A DNA stretch of 64,000 nt from JALQUL01 sp964556425 (GCA_964556425.1 CAZKWC010000009.1:1-64000), one strand, 5' to 3'. Shown: positions 34,422-43,463, counted from the stretch's first letter. Notes: generated by a model not told the origin, from the letters alone. Translations and numbers: made by a program.

Positions 34422-34765
34422 ATTATTTCCTTATTGCGGTTTTATATTTTAATTTACAGCCAAATCTGCCCAAAATTTTGTTACCTAAGATATAAATTGT
34501 TTAAAATTGTTTATTGACCCTGCAACAAAACTCCCTACTTGCTAGCAAGATGTAGTTAGTATACGAATGCTAAGTGTATTTCTAATTTTAAATAAAGGCG
34601 AGGGTTTAAAAACTACAAGTCTAGGCTAGTACAACTCTATCAAGACTTGCACCATGAATCTGTGTAATGAAGGTGTAATAGAGCCAATGAAGAGAAAAAA
34701 GTAAAAATTTCAATTCAATTTTTATTTAGTATAAAAATATTTTATAGGTTAACGAAGGTGACTGA
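34422..34765. other. Divergent gap between DUF4214 gene and dnaQ
   Basis: The 344-base gap is AT-rich. The only structured element I see is the perfect palindrome CTTGCTAGCAAG (34538-34549), possibly an operator or a chance match. No RNA gene or terminator is evident. Confidence 0.45.
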
Positions 34766-35458
34766 ATGCGACAAATTTTTTTAGATACAGAAACCACAGG
34801 ACTGTCACACGAAAACGGCGACAGAGTTATTGAAATTGGCTGCGTTGAAATGTTTAATCGTCGCTTAACTGGCAATAATCTGCATTTTTATATCAATCCC
34901 GAGCGTGACAGTCATGAAGATGCCATCAGAATTCATGGTATTACCAATGAGTTTTTATCAGATAAGCCAAAGTTTGCACAGCTCAGCGAAGCCATTGTTA
35001 GTTATTTACAAGGTGCAGAAATTATCATTCACAACGCACCATTTGATGTAGGGTTTTTAAATGCTGAGTTGAAGCGCTTAGGTCAAGCACCGCTAGAAAA
35101 AATCGCCTCCAACATTATTGACACTTTGGCAATGGCTAAAGAAATTTATCCTGGTAAACGTAATAGCTTAGATGCCTTATGTAGCCGTTTAGAGGTCGAT
35201 AATTCTGGTCGTACTTTGCATGGTGCGCTGCTAGACGCAGAGTTATTAGCCGATGTTTATATTAATTTGACCCGCGGACAAGATGCCTTATTAATGGAGG
35301 AGGCGCCAAGCTCAAGTGGTCAAAAAGGTCATAAAACTTTTGATTTTTCTACTATTCAATTGCCGGTTATACAAGCAACAGAGTCAGAAAATTTAGCTCA
35401 TACCAAGGTATTAGAAGAAATAATGAAGTCAGCGAAAAAAGTAGTTTGGCCGAGCTAA
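34766..35458 (+). CDS. dnaQ: DNA polymerase III epsilon subunit (3'-5' exonuclease)
   Basis: DnaQ is the proofreading exonuclease of the replicative polymerase. The DEDDh motifs are visible: Exo I 'FLDTETTGL' (Asp6 and Glu8), Exo II 'IIIHNAPFDVGFLN' and Exo III 'TLHGALLDAELLADVY' with the catalytic His. The 230-aa length is normal; the C-terminal 50 residues should bind the alpha subunit. The gene stands alone between the DUF4214 gene and the dpp operon, not beside rnhA as in many proteobacteria. Confidence 0.95.
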   Translation: MRQIFLDTETTGLSHENGDRVIEIGCVEMFNRRLTGNNLHFYINPERDSHEDAIRIHGITNEFLSDKPKFAQLSEAIVSYLQGAEIIIHNAPFDVGFLNAELKRLGQAPLEKIASNIIDTLAMAKEIYPGKRNSLDALCSRLEVDNSGRTLHGALLDAELLADVYINLTRGQDALLMEEAPSSSGQKGHKTFDFSTIQLPVIQATESENLAHTKVLEEIMKSAKKVVWPS

Positions 35459-35778
35459 ATAAGTTGCAAATTAAATCAACTCAACTGATTTTTTAATCTG
35501 CACCCTGCTTGTGCTTTGTTATAGCTAAAAAATGTTATTGCACTAGTTTGTTGCAATGCAATAAGGCCAACAACCAACACTTGCATAGGGCTAGTTTTTC
35601 CTCTTTTGGCACGAACAAAACTAGTGCATTATTAAAAAAGTTAGCTGTTTAATAAAAAATTACACGAAAGTTACGTATTTACCCCTAGAATAAATGCACT
35701 TGAGTTAGGTGCATAATTTAACTCTTGTGAAAGCTCATCCATATTGATGAGATTTTCTTTTTTTTAAAGGGATGAAAC
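35459..35778. other. Gap upstream of dppA
   Basis: This 320-base gap contains an inverted repeat spanning 35539-35628 and a smaller one, GAGTTA (35702-35707) with TAACTC (35719-35724), close to where the dppA promoter or an operator would lie. No coding region is seen. Confidence 0.5.
35539..35628. repeat. 90-base element with near-perfect terminal inverted repeats
   Basis: TGCACTAGTTTGTT (35539-35552) is repeated inverted as AACAAAACTAGTGCA (35614-35628), identical except for one extra A. About 60 bases lie between. It could be a folded small RNA, a mini mobile element or part of a dnaQ/dpp transcript end; nothing inside it identifies it. Confidence 0.5.
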
Positions 35779-37371
35779 ATGTTCAAAACAAAAAAACTAG
35801 TTGCTGCTTTGAGTTTGTCAGTTGCTGCGTTTGGAGCGCATGCTGCTGGTACGTTAATTTTCTGTTCTGAAGCTAGCCCTGAAGGCTTTGATTCTGCACA
35901 GTACACAGGTGGTAATACTTTTGATGCTGCTGGTCACGCCTTATTCAACCGTTTGGTTGAATTCAAAAAAGGTACAACTGACATTGAACCCGGTTTAGCC
36001 GAGTCTTGGACAGTTTCTGCTGATGGCACTACCTACACTTTCAAATTACGCAAAGGTGTGAAGTTCCATACCACCCCCAACTTTAAGCCTACTCGCGACT
36101 TTAACGCAGATGATGTGGTGTTTACTTTTGGTCGTATGACTGATAAAAATCATCCTTTTAACAAAGCTTACCCTGCAGAATTTCCGTATGCCTCCGATAC
36201 AGGCCTAGACGGCAACATGGCATCGATTAAAAAAGTAGATGCTAATACAGTTGTATTCCAATTACAGAAACCAGACGCAGACATGTTGGCTAAAATTGCC
36301 TTACCATTTGCCTCTGTTTTATCTGCAGAACACGCAGAAAAATTACAAGCCGCTGGTACTGCCAACTTAATCAATCAACAACCAGTGGGTACTGGTCCTT
36401 TTGTATTAAAAAGTTACCAAAAAGATTCTAATATTCGTTATACCAAAAATGCCGAATACTGGAATGCTAAAAACGTATTGGTTGACAACTTAATTTTTGC
36501 AATTACCACTGACGCATCAGTTCGTGTACAAAAATTAAAAGCGGGCGAGTGCCACATTATGTCGCAGCCAAAACCACAAGATATTGCTGGTTTACGCACA
36601 GATGCCAACATTAAAATGGAATCAGCTCCTGGTTTTAACATTGGTTATTTAGGTTATAACAACCAAAAGCCACACACTTCTAAACCAGAAGTTCGTCAAG
36701 CTTTAGACATGGCCATCAACCGTAAAGCTATCATCGAAGCCGTTTATCAAGGTCAAGGCCAAGAAGCGAGCAATCCATTCCCAGCTTCATTATGGTCTTA
36801 CAACAAAAACCTTAAAAATGCTGCTTACAACCCAGAGCAAGCTAAAGAGTTGTTGAAAAAAGCCGGTTATGCAAATGGTCTTGAACTCACTTTGTGGGCT
36901 ATGCCAGTACAACGTCCGTACAATCCAAATGCTAAGTTAATGGCTGAAATGATTCAAGCTGACTGGGCAAAAATTGGCGTTAAAGCTAAAATCACTCAAT
37001 ACGAGTGGGGCGAATACCTCAAGCGTATGAAAAATGGTGAACACGATGCTGGTTTGATTGGTTGGACAGGCGACTATGCTAGCCCAGACAATTTCTTAGG
37101 CGTATTGCTCACTTGTGAAGCCATTGGTGGTTCTAACTATGCTCGTTATTGCAGCAAAGAATTCGATGCGGCCGTATTAAAAGCTCGTAACAGTGTTGAC
37201 CTCAAAGAACGTACTGCCCTTTACATGAAGGCTCAAGAAATCTTCAAGAAAGATTTACCTTGGACTACCATTGCTCACTCTACAGTGAATCAGCCAATGC
37301 GTAAAGAGTTAATGGGTTTCAAAATTAGCCCATTTGGCGACTACAATTTTGAAGGTGTAGGCTTAAAATAA
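35779..37371 (+). CDS. dppA: Peptide ABC transporter, periplasmic binding protein DppA
   Basis: This SBP_bac_5 family protein captures dipeptides (or a related ligand such as haem or 5-aminolevulinate in some DppA proteins) in the periplasm. The 530-aa chain has a signal peptide (1-23, ending 'GAHAA'), then 'LIFCSEASPEGFDSA', which matches the mature start of DppA, 'AESWTVSADGTTYTFKLRKGVKFH' type family signature, and cysteines in 'GECHIM', 'LLTCEA' and 'ARYCSKEF' that fit the known disulfides. A hairpin after the gene suggests that it is made in excess over the membrane and ATPase subunits. Confidence 0.93.
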   Translation: MFKTKKLVAALSLSVAAFGAHAAGTLIFCSEASPEGFDSAQYTGGNTFDAAGHALFNRLVEFKKGTTDIEPGLAESWTVSADGTTYTFKLRKGVKFHTTPNFKPTRDFNADDVVFTFGRMTDKNHPFNKAYPAEFPYASDTGLDGNMASIKKVDANTVVFQLQKPDADMLAKIALPFASVLSAEHAEKLQAAGTANLINQQPVGTGPFVLKSYQKDSNIRYTKNAEYWNAKNVLVDNLIFAITTDASVRVQKLKAGECHIMSQPKPQDIAGLRTDANIKMESAPGFNIGYLGYNNQKPHTSKPEVRQALDMAINRKAIIEAVYQGQGQEASNPFPASLWSYNKNLKNAAYNPEQAKELLKKAGYANGLELTLWAMPVQRPYNPNAKLMAEMIQADWAKIGVKAKITQYEWGEYLKRMKNGEHDAGLIGWTGDYASPDNFLGVLLTCEAIGGSNYARYCSKEFDAAVLKARNSVDLKERTALYMKAQEIFKKDLPWTTIAHSTVNQPMRKELMGFKISPFGDYNFEGVGLK

Positions 37372-37443
37372 TTAGCTTGCTTGTTAAACCCTAGTAATAA
37401 AACTAGGGTTAAAAATAGCAATGAATAAGGCTTTTTAGCCGGA

Positions 37444-37486
37444 AAAGGCAGGGCTCATAGGAAATTTTTCCTTCTGCCCTGCCTTT
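37444..37486 (+). terminator. Attenuator-like hairpin between dppA and dppB
   Basis: AAAGGCAGGGC and GCCCTGCCTTT form an 11-base GC-rich stem with a 21-base loop, followed by ATTATTT. A smaller stem, AACCCTAGT with ACTAGGGTT, lies at 37387-37410. Hairpins after the binding-protein gene commonly protect its mRNA and reduce read-through into the permease genes. Confidence 0.7.
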
Positions 37487-37507
37487 ATTATTTAAAGGTC
37501 ACCTCTC

Positions 37508-38536
37508 ATGTTTGCTTATATCTTAAAACGATTAGCGGTTTTAATTCCTACCTTTTTAGGCGTTACGCTACTCACTTTTTCCCTCATTCGATTAATTCCT
37601 GGTGACCCAGTAGAGGTCATGATGGGCGAGCGTTCGCTCGATCCAGAAGTACATGCGGCGGCATTAAAACGTTTAGGTTTAGATCAACCCTTGCCAGTGC
37701 AGTATTTTAATTATTTAAAACAATTACTCAGTGGTGATTTAGGTCAGTCTCTCAAAACGCAATCAAGTGTTTGGTCAGAATTTAAAGCATTGTTTCCTGC
37801 TACTCTAGAGTTAGCTTTAGTGGCATTGTTTTTTGCGCTAATTATTGGCATGACAGCGGGTGTAATTGCGGCTGTAAAAAGAGGCAGTATGGCTGATCAT
37901 ACTGTCATGACGGTGGCATTAACGGGTTATTCCATGCCCATATTTTGGTGGGGCTTATTACTCATTTTAATTTTTTCTGTGGGTCTGCGTTGGACTCCTG
38001 TATCGGGCCGTATTGATTTGCTTTTTGATATTACACCGCACACCGGATTTATGTTAATTGATGCTTTTAAAGCTGAAATGGCCGACCCAGTAGGCAATAA
38101 AGGGGCAGTCTGGGATGCTTTTAAACATTTAATTTTGCCAGCGATTGCATTGGGTACTATTCCATTAGCCGTCATTGCACGTATGACACGCTCCTCTATG
38201 TTGGAAGTATTGCGTGAAGACTATGTACGTACGGCACGCGCCAAAGGTTTGTCGCCAGCCAGAGTTATTTTTGTTCATGCACTGCGCAACGCTTTAATTC
38301 CGGTCCTCACTGTGATTGGTTTGCAAGTAGGCACCTTAATGGGCGGCGCTGTTTTGACCGAAACTATTTTCTCATGGCCGGGTATTGGTAAATGGTTAAT
38401 AGATGCCATTGGTAGGCGAGATTATCCAGTGGTGCAAAATGGTATTTTGTTAATTGCCACTATGGTCATTATCACTAATTTTGTGGTTGATATTCTGTAT
38501 GGTATTGCCAATCCACGCATTCGTCATCATAGCTAA
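37508..38536 (+). CDS. dppB: Peptide ABC transporter permease DppB
   Basis: DppB is one of two inner-membrane permeases forming the channel. The 342-aa protein has a typical first helix ('LAVLIPTFLGVTLLTFSLI'), the 'RLIPGDPVEVMMGER' periplasmic segment and the BPD_transp_1 core with the EAA loop 'REDYVRTARAKGLSPARVIF'. About six membrane segments are visible. It has an insertion of about 25 residues ('FKAEMADPVGNKGAVWDAFKH' region) in a periplasmic loop compared with short DppB proteins. It is followed by dppC after 26 bases. Confidence 0.94.
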   Translation: MFAYILKRLAVLIPTFLGVTLLTFSLIRLIPGDPVEVMMGERSLDPEVHAAALKRLGLDQPLPVQYFNYLKQLLSGDLGQSLKTQSSVWSEFKALFPATLELALVALFFALIIGMTAGVIAAVKRGSMADHTVMTVALTGYSMPIFWWGLLLILIFSVGLRWTPVSGRIDLLFDITPHTGFMLIDAFKAEMADPVGNKGAVWDAFKHLILPAIALGTIPLAVIARMTRSSMLEVLREDYVRTARAKGLSPARVIFVHALRNALIPVLTVIGLQVGTLMGGAVLTETIFSWPGIGKWLIDAIGRRDYPVVQNGILLIATMVIITNFVVDILYGIANPRIRHHS

Positions 38537-38562
38537 TTGCAATCATAAGAACAGGTAACTTA

Positions 38563-39516
38563 ATGACTATGAATCAAAGTACTACAAACATGTCTGCAGT
38601 ATCAGCACAACAAACTCCAGAGCAATCTGCAGAGTTACAAGCCGTACTGGCTCACCCCTCACCACTCAAAGAGTTTTGGCTGGCCTTTTCTAAAAATAAA
38701 GGTGCAGTTGCTGGCCTTTGTTTTATGAGTTTAATTTTGTTTTTGGCACTTTTTGCTCCTTGGGTTGCCCCTTATGACCCCATCGAGCAATACCGAGATC
38801 ATTTTTTACAACCGCCTGTTTGGGCGGGTGGTACAAGCCAGTTTTTATTGGGTACCGATGAATTAGGTCGAGATATTTTGTCGCGCTTAATTCATGGTGC
38901 ACGCCTGTCCTTATTGGTAGGTTTTGTTTCTGTTTTATTGGCCTTAATTCCTGGAGTGACCTTGGGTTTAGTTGCTGCCTTTACTGGTAGGGTAGTGGAT
39001 AGTGCTGTAATGCGCGCCATGGATATTGTGATGGCCTTGCCCGCTTTGTTATTGGCAGTGGCAATTATTGCTATTCTTGGCCCTGGTTTAGTCAATGCCA
39101 TGATTGCGATTGCCTTGGTGTCCTTGCCTGCTTATGTGCGATTAACAAGGGCTTCAGCCATGGCCGAGCTCAATCGTGACTATGTCACTGCTGCCCGTTT
39201 GTCTGGCGCAGGAACTTTAAGGTTGATGTTTGTAACGGTTTTGCCCAACTGCATGGCGCCTTTAATTGTCCATGCCACCATGAGTTTTTCGGCCGCTATT
39301 TTAGAAATTGCTGCCTTAGGATTTTTAGGTTTAGGGGTACAACCACCATTACCCGAGTGGGGCACTATGCTCGCTTCTGCACGTGACTACATAGAGCGCG
39401 CATGGTGGGTAGTGACCTTACCCGGTTTAACCATATTACTTTCTGTATTGGCCATTAATTTAATGGGTGACGGGTTGCGTGACGCACTCGATCCAAAACT
39501 AAAAACAGCCTCTTAA
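38563..39516 (+). CDS. dppC: Peptide ABC transporter permease DppC
   Basis: DppC is the second permease subunit. The 317-aa protein has an N-terminal cytoplasmic extension of about 45 residues rich in Ser/Gln/Ala, then the OppC_N helix ('GLCFMSLILFLALFAPWV'), 'FLLGTDELGRDILSRLIHG', and the EAA loop 'NRDYVTAARLSGAGTLRLMF'. 'LGLGVQPPLPEWGTML' near the C-terminus is a family hallmark. Two in-frame ATGs (38563, 38569) are equally possible starts. It lies between dppB and dppD. Confidence 0.94.
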   Translation: MTMNQSTTNMSAVSAQQTPEQSAELQAVLAHPSPLKEFWLAFSKNKGAVAGLCFMSLILFLALFAPWVAPYDPIEQYRDHFLQPPVWAGGTSQFLLGTDELGRDILSRLIHGARLSLLVGFVSVLLALIPGVTLGLVAAFTGRVVDSAVMRAMDIVMALPALLLAVAIIAILGPGLVNAMIAIALVSLPAYVRLTRASAMAELNRDYVTAARLSGAGTLRLMFVTVLPNCMAPLIVHATMSFSAAILEIAALGFLGLGVQPPLPEWGTMLASARDYIERAWWVVTLPGLTILLSVLAINLMGDGLRDALDPKLKTAS

Positions 39517-39534
39517 GCGTTACAGGAGTCCAAT

Positions 39535-40509
39535 ATGAGTTTATTAGCAATTCAAAATTTAAGTGTTGAGTTCGGTCCTGTAGGTAAAGCCTTTAAAGCC
39601 GTAGATGGGCTTGATTTAACTGTCAATGCTGGCGAAATTGTCGGTATTGTAGGAGAGTCGGGCTCTGGTAAGTCCGTCACTATGATGGCGATGATGGGTT
39701 TGTTGCAAGGCCAAGGCCGAGTCACTGCAAATCAACTGCAATTTGATGGAAAAGATTTATTAACTATTTCTGATGCAGGTCGAAGAAAAATTTTAGGCAA
39801 AGATATGGCCATGATTTTTCAAGATCCTATGACTTCTTTAAACCCTTGTTTTACAGTGGGCTACCAGTTAATGGAAGTCTTAAAGCAACACATGGGACTA
39901 AAAGGTGCTGCTGCCAAAGCTAGAGCCATTGAGTTACTAGAAATGGTGGAAATTCCTGGGGCTAAAGGTCGCCTTGACAATTATCCTCATCAGTTCTCGG
40001 GGGGTATGAGCCAACGCGTGATGATCGCCATTGCGATTGCTTGTAATCCAAAATTGTTAATTGCCGATGAGCCCACCACAGCGCTTGATGTAACCATTCA
40101 GGCGCAAATTATGGATTTGTTAGTGAATTTACAAAAAGCCCAAGGTATGGGTTTAATTATGATTACCCATGATTTGGCGGTAGTTGCAGAAGTAGCCCAT
40201 AGAGTAGCTGTTATGTATGCGGGTCAGGTGGTAGAGCAAAGTGCCGTGCAAGATGCATTTAATCATCCGCGTCATCCGTATACGCATGCTTTGTTGCAGG
40301 CAGTGCCCGAGCGCAGTAGGGGGGCCAAAAGGCTTAGTACCCTACAAGGTATTGTGCCAGGTCAATACGATAGGCCCAAAGGCTGTTTGTTGGCTCCACG
40401 TTGCCCGCAAGTGCAAGTGCAGTGCAGTGCCATACCACCCGATTTAAAAACAATCGATAACTCACAAGTTCGTTGTTATTTTCCTATTTCTAAGGAGCTT
40501 GTTGTATGA
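39535..40509 (+). CDS. dppD: Peptide ABC transporter ATPase DppD
   Basis: DppD is one of two ATP-hydrolysing subunits. Walker A 'GESGSGKSVTMM', the Q-loop 'MIFQDPMTSLNP', signature 'FSGGMSQRVMIAIAI', Walker B 'LLIADEPTTALDV' and the switch His in 'MITHDLAVV' are all present. The C-terminus has the four-Cys region ('CLLAPRCPQVQVQC', then 'VRCYF') that binds a [4Fe-4S] cluster in related oligopeptide ATPases. Its last four bases overlap the start of dppF (ATGA), so translation is coupled. Confidence 0.95.
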   Translation: MSLLAIQNLSVEFGPVGKAFKAVDGLDLTVNAGEIVGIVGESGSGKSVTMMAMMGLLQGQGRVTANQLQFDGKDLLTISDAGRRKILGKDMAMIFQDPMTSLNPCFTVGYQLMEVLKQHMGLKGAAAKARAIELLEMVEIPGAKGRLDNYPHQFSGGMSQRVMIAIAIACNPKLLIADEPTTALDVTIQAQIMDLLVNLQKAQGMGLIMITHDLAVVAEVAHRVAVMYAGQVVEQSAVQDAFNHPRHPYTHALLQAVPERSRGAKRLSTLQGIVPGQYDRPKGCLLAPRCPQVQVQCSAIPPDLKTIDNSQVRCYFPISKELVV

Positions 40510-41477
40510 GCAATATAGTCATGCAAGCCAATGCTTTAGCCAGGCATTATGAAGTGGCTCAAGGCTTTATGAAGCCTAAGGTCAAAGTGAAAGCCTTAAA
40601 TGGCGTGTCTTTTACTTTGCACAGTGGCAAAACATTGGCGGTGGTAGGTGAGTCTGGCTGTGGTAAAAGTACTTTGGCGCGCCAACTCACGCTAGTCGAG
40701 CCTCCAACCGAAGGGCAACTTACTCTAAGCGGCGAAGTGATTGAACCCACCGATGCAAAGCAAAGAGCAAGGCTACGTAGTCATGTGCAAATGGTGTTTC
40801 AAAACCCCTATGCTTCACTTAACCCAAGGCAAAAAATTGCCGATCAATTGGCCGAGCCACTGCTACTGAATACGAATTTAAGTCCGCAAGAGCGCAAAAA
40901 TGCGGTAGAAAAAATTATGCAAAGAGTGGGTTTAAGACCTGAGTTTGCACACCGTTATCCGCATATGTTTTCTGGCGGTCAAAGACAACGTATAGCTTTG
41001 GCAAGAGCCATGATTTTGCAGCCAAAAGTGTTGGTAGCCGATGAGCCCACCTCAGCTCTTGATGTTTCCATTCAGGCTCAAGTTTTAAATTTATTCATGG
41101 ATTTACAAGATGAATTTAAAACCGCCTATGTTTTTATTTCACATAATTTAGCAGTCGTCGAGCATGTGGCTGATGATGTAATGGTGATGTATTTGGGCCG
41201 AGTCGTCGAGACCGGTGCAAAATCAGTTTTATTTTCTCAACCTTTGCATCCCTATACCCAGGCTTTGCTTTCTGCTACGCCATCTATTGACGCAGAGCAC
41301 AGACAAAAGAAAATTAAAATTGTGGGTGAATTACCCAGTCCATTAAATCCGCCTAGCGGTTGCGCTTTTCATAAGCGTTGCCCCTATGCCACCGATTTAT
41401 GCTCATCCACAGAGCCTCAACTCAGAGAGCTACAAGGTAGGCAAATTGCGTGTCACCATGCTGAAACACTTATTTAA
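40506..41477 (+). CDS. dppF: Peptide ABC transporter ATPase DppF
   Basis: DppF is the second ATPase subunit, pairing with DppD. Walker A 'GESGCGKSTLARQL', signature 'FSGGQRQRIALARAM', Walker B 'VLVADEPTSALDV' and the switch 'FISHNLAVVEHV' are complete. The C-terminal oligopeptide/dipeptide ATPase domain ('PSPLNPPSGCAFHKRCPYA', then 'CSSTEP', 'IACHH') again contains Cys residues of the Fe-S type. It is the last transporter gene; a deacetylase-family gene starts 14 bases later and is likely cotranscribed. Confidence 0.95.
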   Translation: MSNIVMQANALARHYEVAQGFMKPKVKVKALNGVSFTLHSGKTLAVVGESGCGKSTLARQLTLVEPPTEGQLTLSGEVIEPTDAKQRARLRSHVQMVFQNPYASLNPRQKIADQLAEPLLLNTNLSPQERKNAVEKIMQRVGLRPEFAHRYPHMFSGGQRQRIALARAMILQPKVLVADEPTSALDVSIQAQVLNLFMDLQDEFKTAYVFISHNLAVVEHVADDVMVMYLGRVVETGAKSVLFSQPLHPYTQALLSATPSIDAEHRQKKIKIVGELPSPLNPPSGCAFHKRCPYATDLCSSTEPQLRELQGRQIACHHAETLI

Positions 41478-41491
41478 CACATTTTAAAATC

Positions 41492-42544
41492 ATGCTTAGT
41501 TTTGTTAATCATTTACATGCACATCACTGTCCTACCTATGAGTTTTATCGTGGTGAGAAAGTACCTTGTTTTGAAAAAGTCGAGCGTTACGATTATGTGA
41601 TTGAAGCTTTAAAAGCCAATGGTCATGAAGTAAGTTTTGCCACTAGCAGTGCTAATGAAGTGTTACCTCAAGTGCATAGCCAGCGTTATCTTGATTTTTT
41701 ATCAAGCGCCTGGAGTCGCTGGTTGGCACTAGACACTGCTAATGCATCGGTGCAACCTTTTCCATCGGTATGGCCAATTCGTAGTTTACGTGATGATAAA
41801 GAGCCCGATAATTTTATTGCGCAGTTGGGTTTATATAGCATGGACAATGGCACACCAATGGTAGAGGGCACTTGGCAAGCCGTCAAGCAAGGTGCCGACT
41901 GCGCAGCCAGCGGAGCAAGCCATTTGGCCACTACAGGCCGTCCTAGTTTTGTGTGTTCAAGGCCACCAGGCCATCATGCAGGCTCTGACTTTATGGGCGG
42001 TTATTGTTTTTTAAATAATGCTGCTATTGCGGCACAAACATTGCGCAATCATGGTGCTGCAAAAGTAGCTATATTAGATGTGGATTTTCATCATGGTAAT
42101 GGTACACAAAGTATTTTTTACGAGCGCTCTGATGTGTTTTTTACCAGTATACATGGTAGTCCCACCTCAGAGTTTCCATTTTATTTAGGTTATGCTGACG
42201 AAATAGGCCAAGGTGCAGGTAAAGGCTTTAATCTTAACTTACCCCTAGCTGCTGGCGCGAGTGTAGAGACTTGGTTTAATGCATTGAATACTGCTACCCA
42301 AGCTATACATCAATTTGCCCCTGAAGCCTTGGTTATTTCTTTAGGAGTGGATACTTTTATCAACGACCCTATTTCAAAATTTGCGCTAGATACACCCGAT
42401 TATTTTAATATGGGGCAATTAATTGCCAGTTTAAAACTACCCACCATGTTTGTTTTAGAGGGTGGTTATGCCGTTGATGCAGTAGGCGAAAATGTAGTCA
42501 ATGTATTAAATGGTTTTGAAAGTTTTGTCCCTACTGCTGATTAA
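41492..42544 (+). CDS. Histone-deacetylase-family amidohydrolase
   Basis: This is a zinc (arginase/deacetylase fold) enzyme that removes acetyl or similar groups from an amine. The 350-aa protein shows the active-site histidine pair 'SRPPGHHAGSDFMGGYCFLNN', the zinc ligands 'LDVDFHHGNGTQ' and the third ligand region 'VISLGVDTFINDP', then 'LEGGYAVDAVG'. Bacterial relatives include acetylpolyamine amidohydrolases and AcuC-type acetyl-CoA synthetase deacetylases; the N-terminal 'HHCPTYEFYRGE' and the loop insertions look closer to the acetylpolyamine type, but this is a judgement by eye. Tight linkage after dppF suggests its substrate may arrive through the transporter (inference). Confidence 0.85.
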   Translation: MLSFVNHLHAHHCPTYEFYRGEKVPCFEKVERYDYVIEALKANGHEVSFATSSANEVLPQVHSQRYLDFLSSAWSRWLALDTANASVQPFPSVWPIRSLRDDKEPDNFIAQLGLYSMDNGTPMVEGTWQAVKQGADCAASGASHLATTGRPSFVCSRPPGHHAGSDFMGGYCFLNNAAIAAQTLRNHGAAKVAILDVDFHHGNGTQSIFYERSDVFFTSIHGSPTSEFPFYLGYADEIGQGAGKGFNLNLPLAAGASVETWFNALNTATQAIHQFAPEALVISLGVDTFINDPISKFALDTPDYFNMGQLIASLKLPTMFVLEGGYAVDAVGENVVNVLNGFESFVPTAD

Positions 42545-42577
42545 GTAAGTGCTCGTGTAGAGGCTTATTAGCTAACC

Positions 42578-42625
42578 CAATTCAATACAAGAACAGGTGC
42601 ATGCCCAAGTTTTTGTATTGAGTTG
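42578..42625 (+). other. Long stem-loop after the deacetylase gene
   Basis: CAATTCAATACAAGAAC pairs with GTTTTTGTATTGAGTTG over 17 positions (15 Watson-Crick pairs plus two G-T type pairs) around a 14-base loop. No T-run follows. It probably marks the 3' end of the dpp operon mRNA. Confidence 0.55.
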
Positions 42626-42839
42626 TGTACGAAAATTACAATTTGCTAGTATTGAGCAGTTGTTTAGCATTGGATTTAAAATGAAAGTAGCAATTATTTT
42701 CACCTTCGGTAATCGTCAATTTTAATGGATGCTGTATTTCCATCTATTTACAATTAGTTGCTAGTATTTTTAAATATGGAGTTAATTGTCAAATTTTTCA
42801 ATTAGACTTTAAAGTGTTATTATTATCTGAAAGAAAAAA

Positions 42840-43301
42840 ATGAATAATTTTACAAAAATCACTGTTGCAATTATGACTGTTTTAACTTTAGGTGCTTGTG
42901 CATCTAACCGCGGTTATCAGCAACCTCAGTATCAAAACACCAATTATACTAATCAGCAGGGTGTGCGTTACGGCACAGTGCAAAACATTACGGTCAGCAA
43001 TAGCGGCGGTAGTCAAACGTCTGGCGGCGGTGCTATTTTAGGTGCTATTGTTGGTGGCGTAGTGGGTAATCGATTTGGTGGTGGTACTGGCAAAGACCTT
43101 AGCACGGTAGCAGGTGTTGTTGGTGGTGCCATTGTTGGCAATGAAATTGAAAAAAACAAAAGCCAAACAGGTCCCACCGTTTACACTGTGCAAGTACGTT
43201 TTGATGATGGCGGTACAGCCAATTATCAATATGGTCAAATTAGTGGTATAGGCCAAGGCTCACGTGTTAAGTTAGTGAATGGCCAGCTTCTTACTAATTA
43301 A
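42840..43301 (+). CDS. Glycine-zipper outer-membrane lipoprotein
   Basis: The 153-aa protein has a lipoprotein signal with lipobox LGAC (Cys20), a Gln/Tyr/Asn-rich linker, and a glycine-zipper 2TM segment ('GGGAILGAIVGGVVGNRFGG', then 'VAGVVGGAIVGNEIEK'), like SlyB/PcpY-type lipoproteins. A beta-strand C-terminal domain ('YTVQVRFDDGGTANYQYG', 'GSRVKLVNGQL') follows. Such proteins sit in the outer membrane and affect envelope integrity. A terminator lies downstream; the gene is monocistronic. Confidence 0.88.
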   Translation: MNNFTKITVAIMTVLTLGACASNRGYQQPQYQNTNYTNQQGVRYGTVQNITVSNSGGSQTSGGGAILGAIVGGVVGNRFGGGTGKDLSTVAGVVGGAIVGNEIEKNKSQTGPTVYTVQVRFDDGGTANYQYGQISGIGQGSRVKLVNGQLLTN

Positions 43302-43412
43302 TCAGCGGGCGAAGACTGCATTTTTTGTTTAGTCGCTTTGCTTAAGCTTTTAGTTCCCTCAATTAATTAAAGGCTGATTTACAGCACTTAAGAATCTAAG
43401 AACTTAATCATC

Positions 43413-43449
43413 AAAAAGACTCTATACTTTGGTACAGAGTCTTTTTTTT
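43413..43449 (+). terminator. Terminator after the glycine-zipper lipoprotein
   Basis: AAAAAGACTCT and AGAGTCTTTTT form an 11-base stem with a 12-base loop and run into TTTTTTTT. It ends the lipoprotein transcript just before the next gene starts at 43464. Confidence 0.9.
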
Positions 43450-43463
43450 GCCTTTAATTTTGT

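Noticed and set aside
35459..35778. tRNA or other structural RNA gene between dnaQ and dppA
   Set aside because: No cloverleaf or GGTTCRA-type T-arm was seen; the paired ends are too far apart and too AT-rich for a tRNA.
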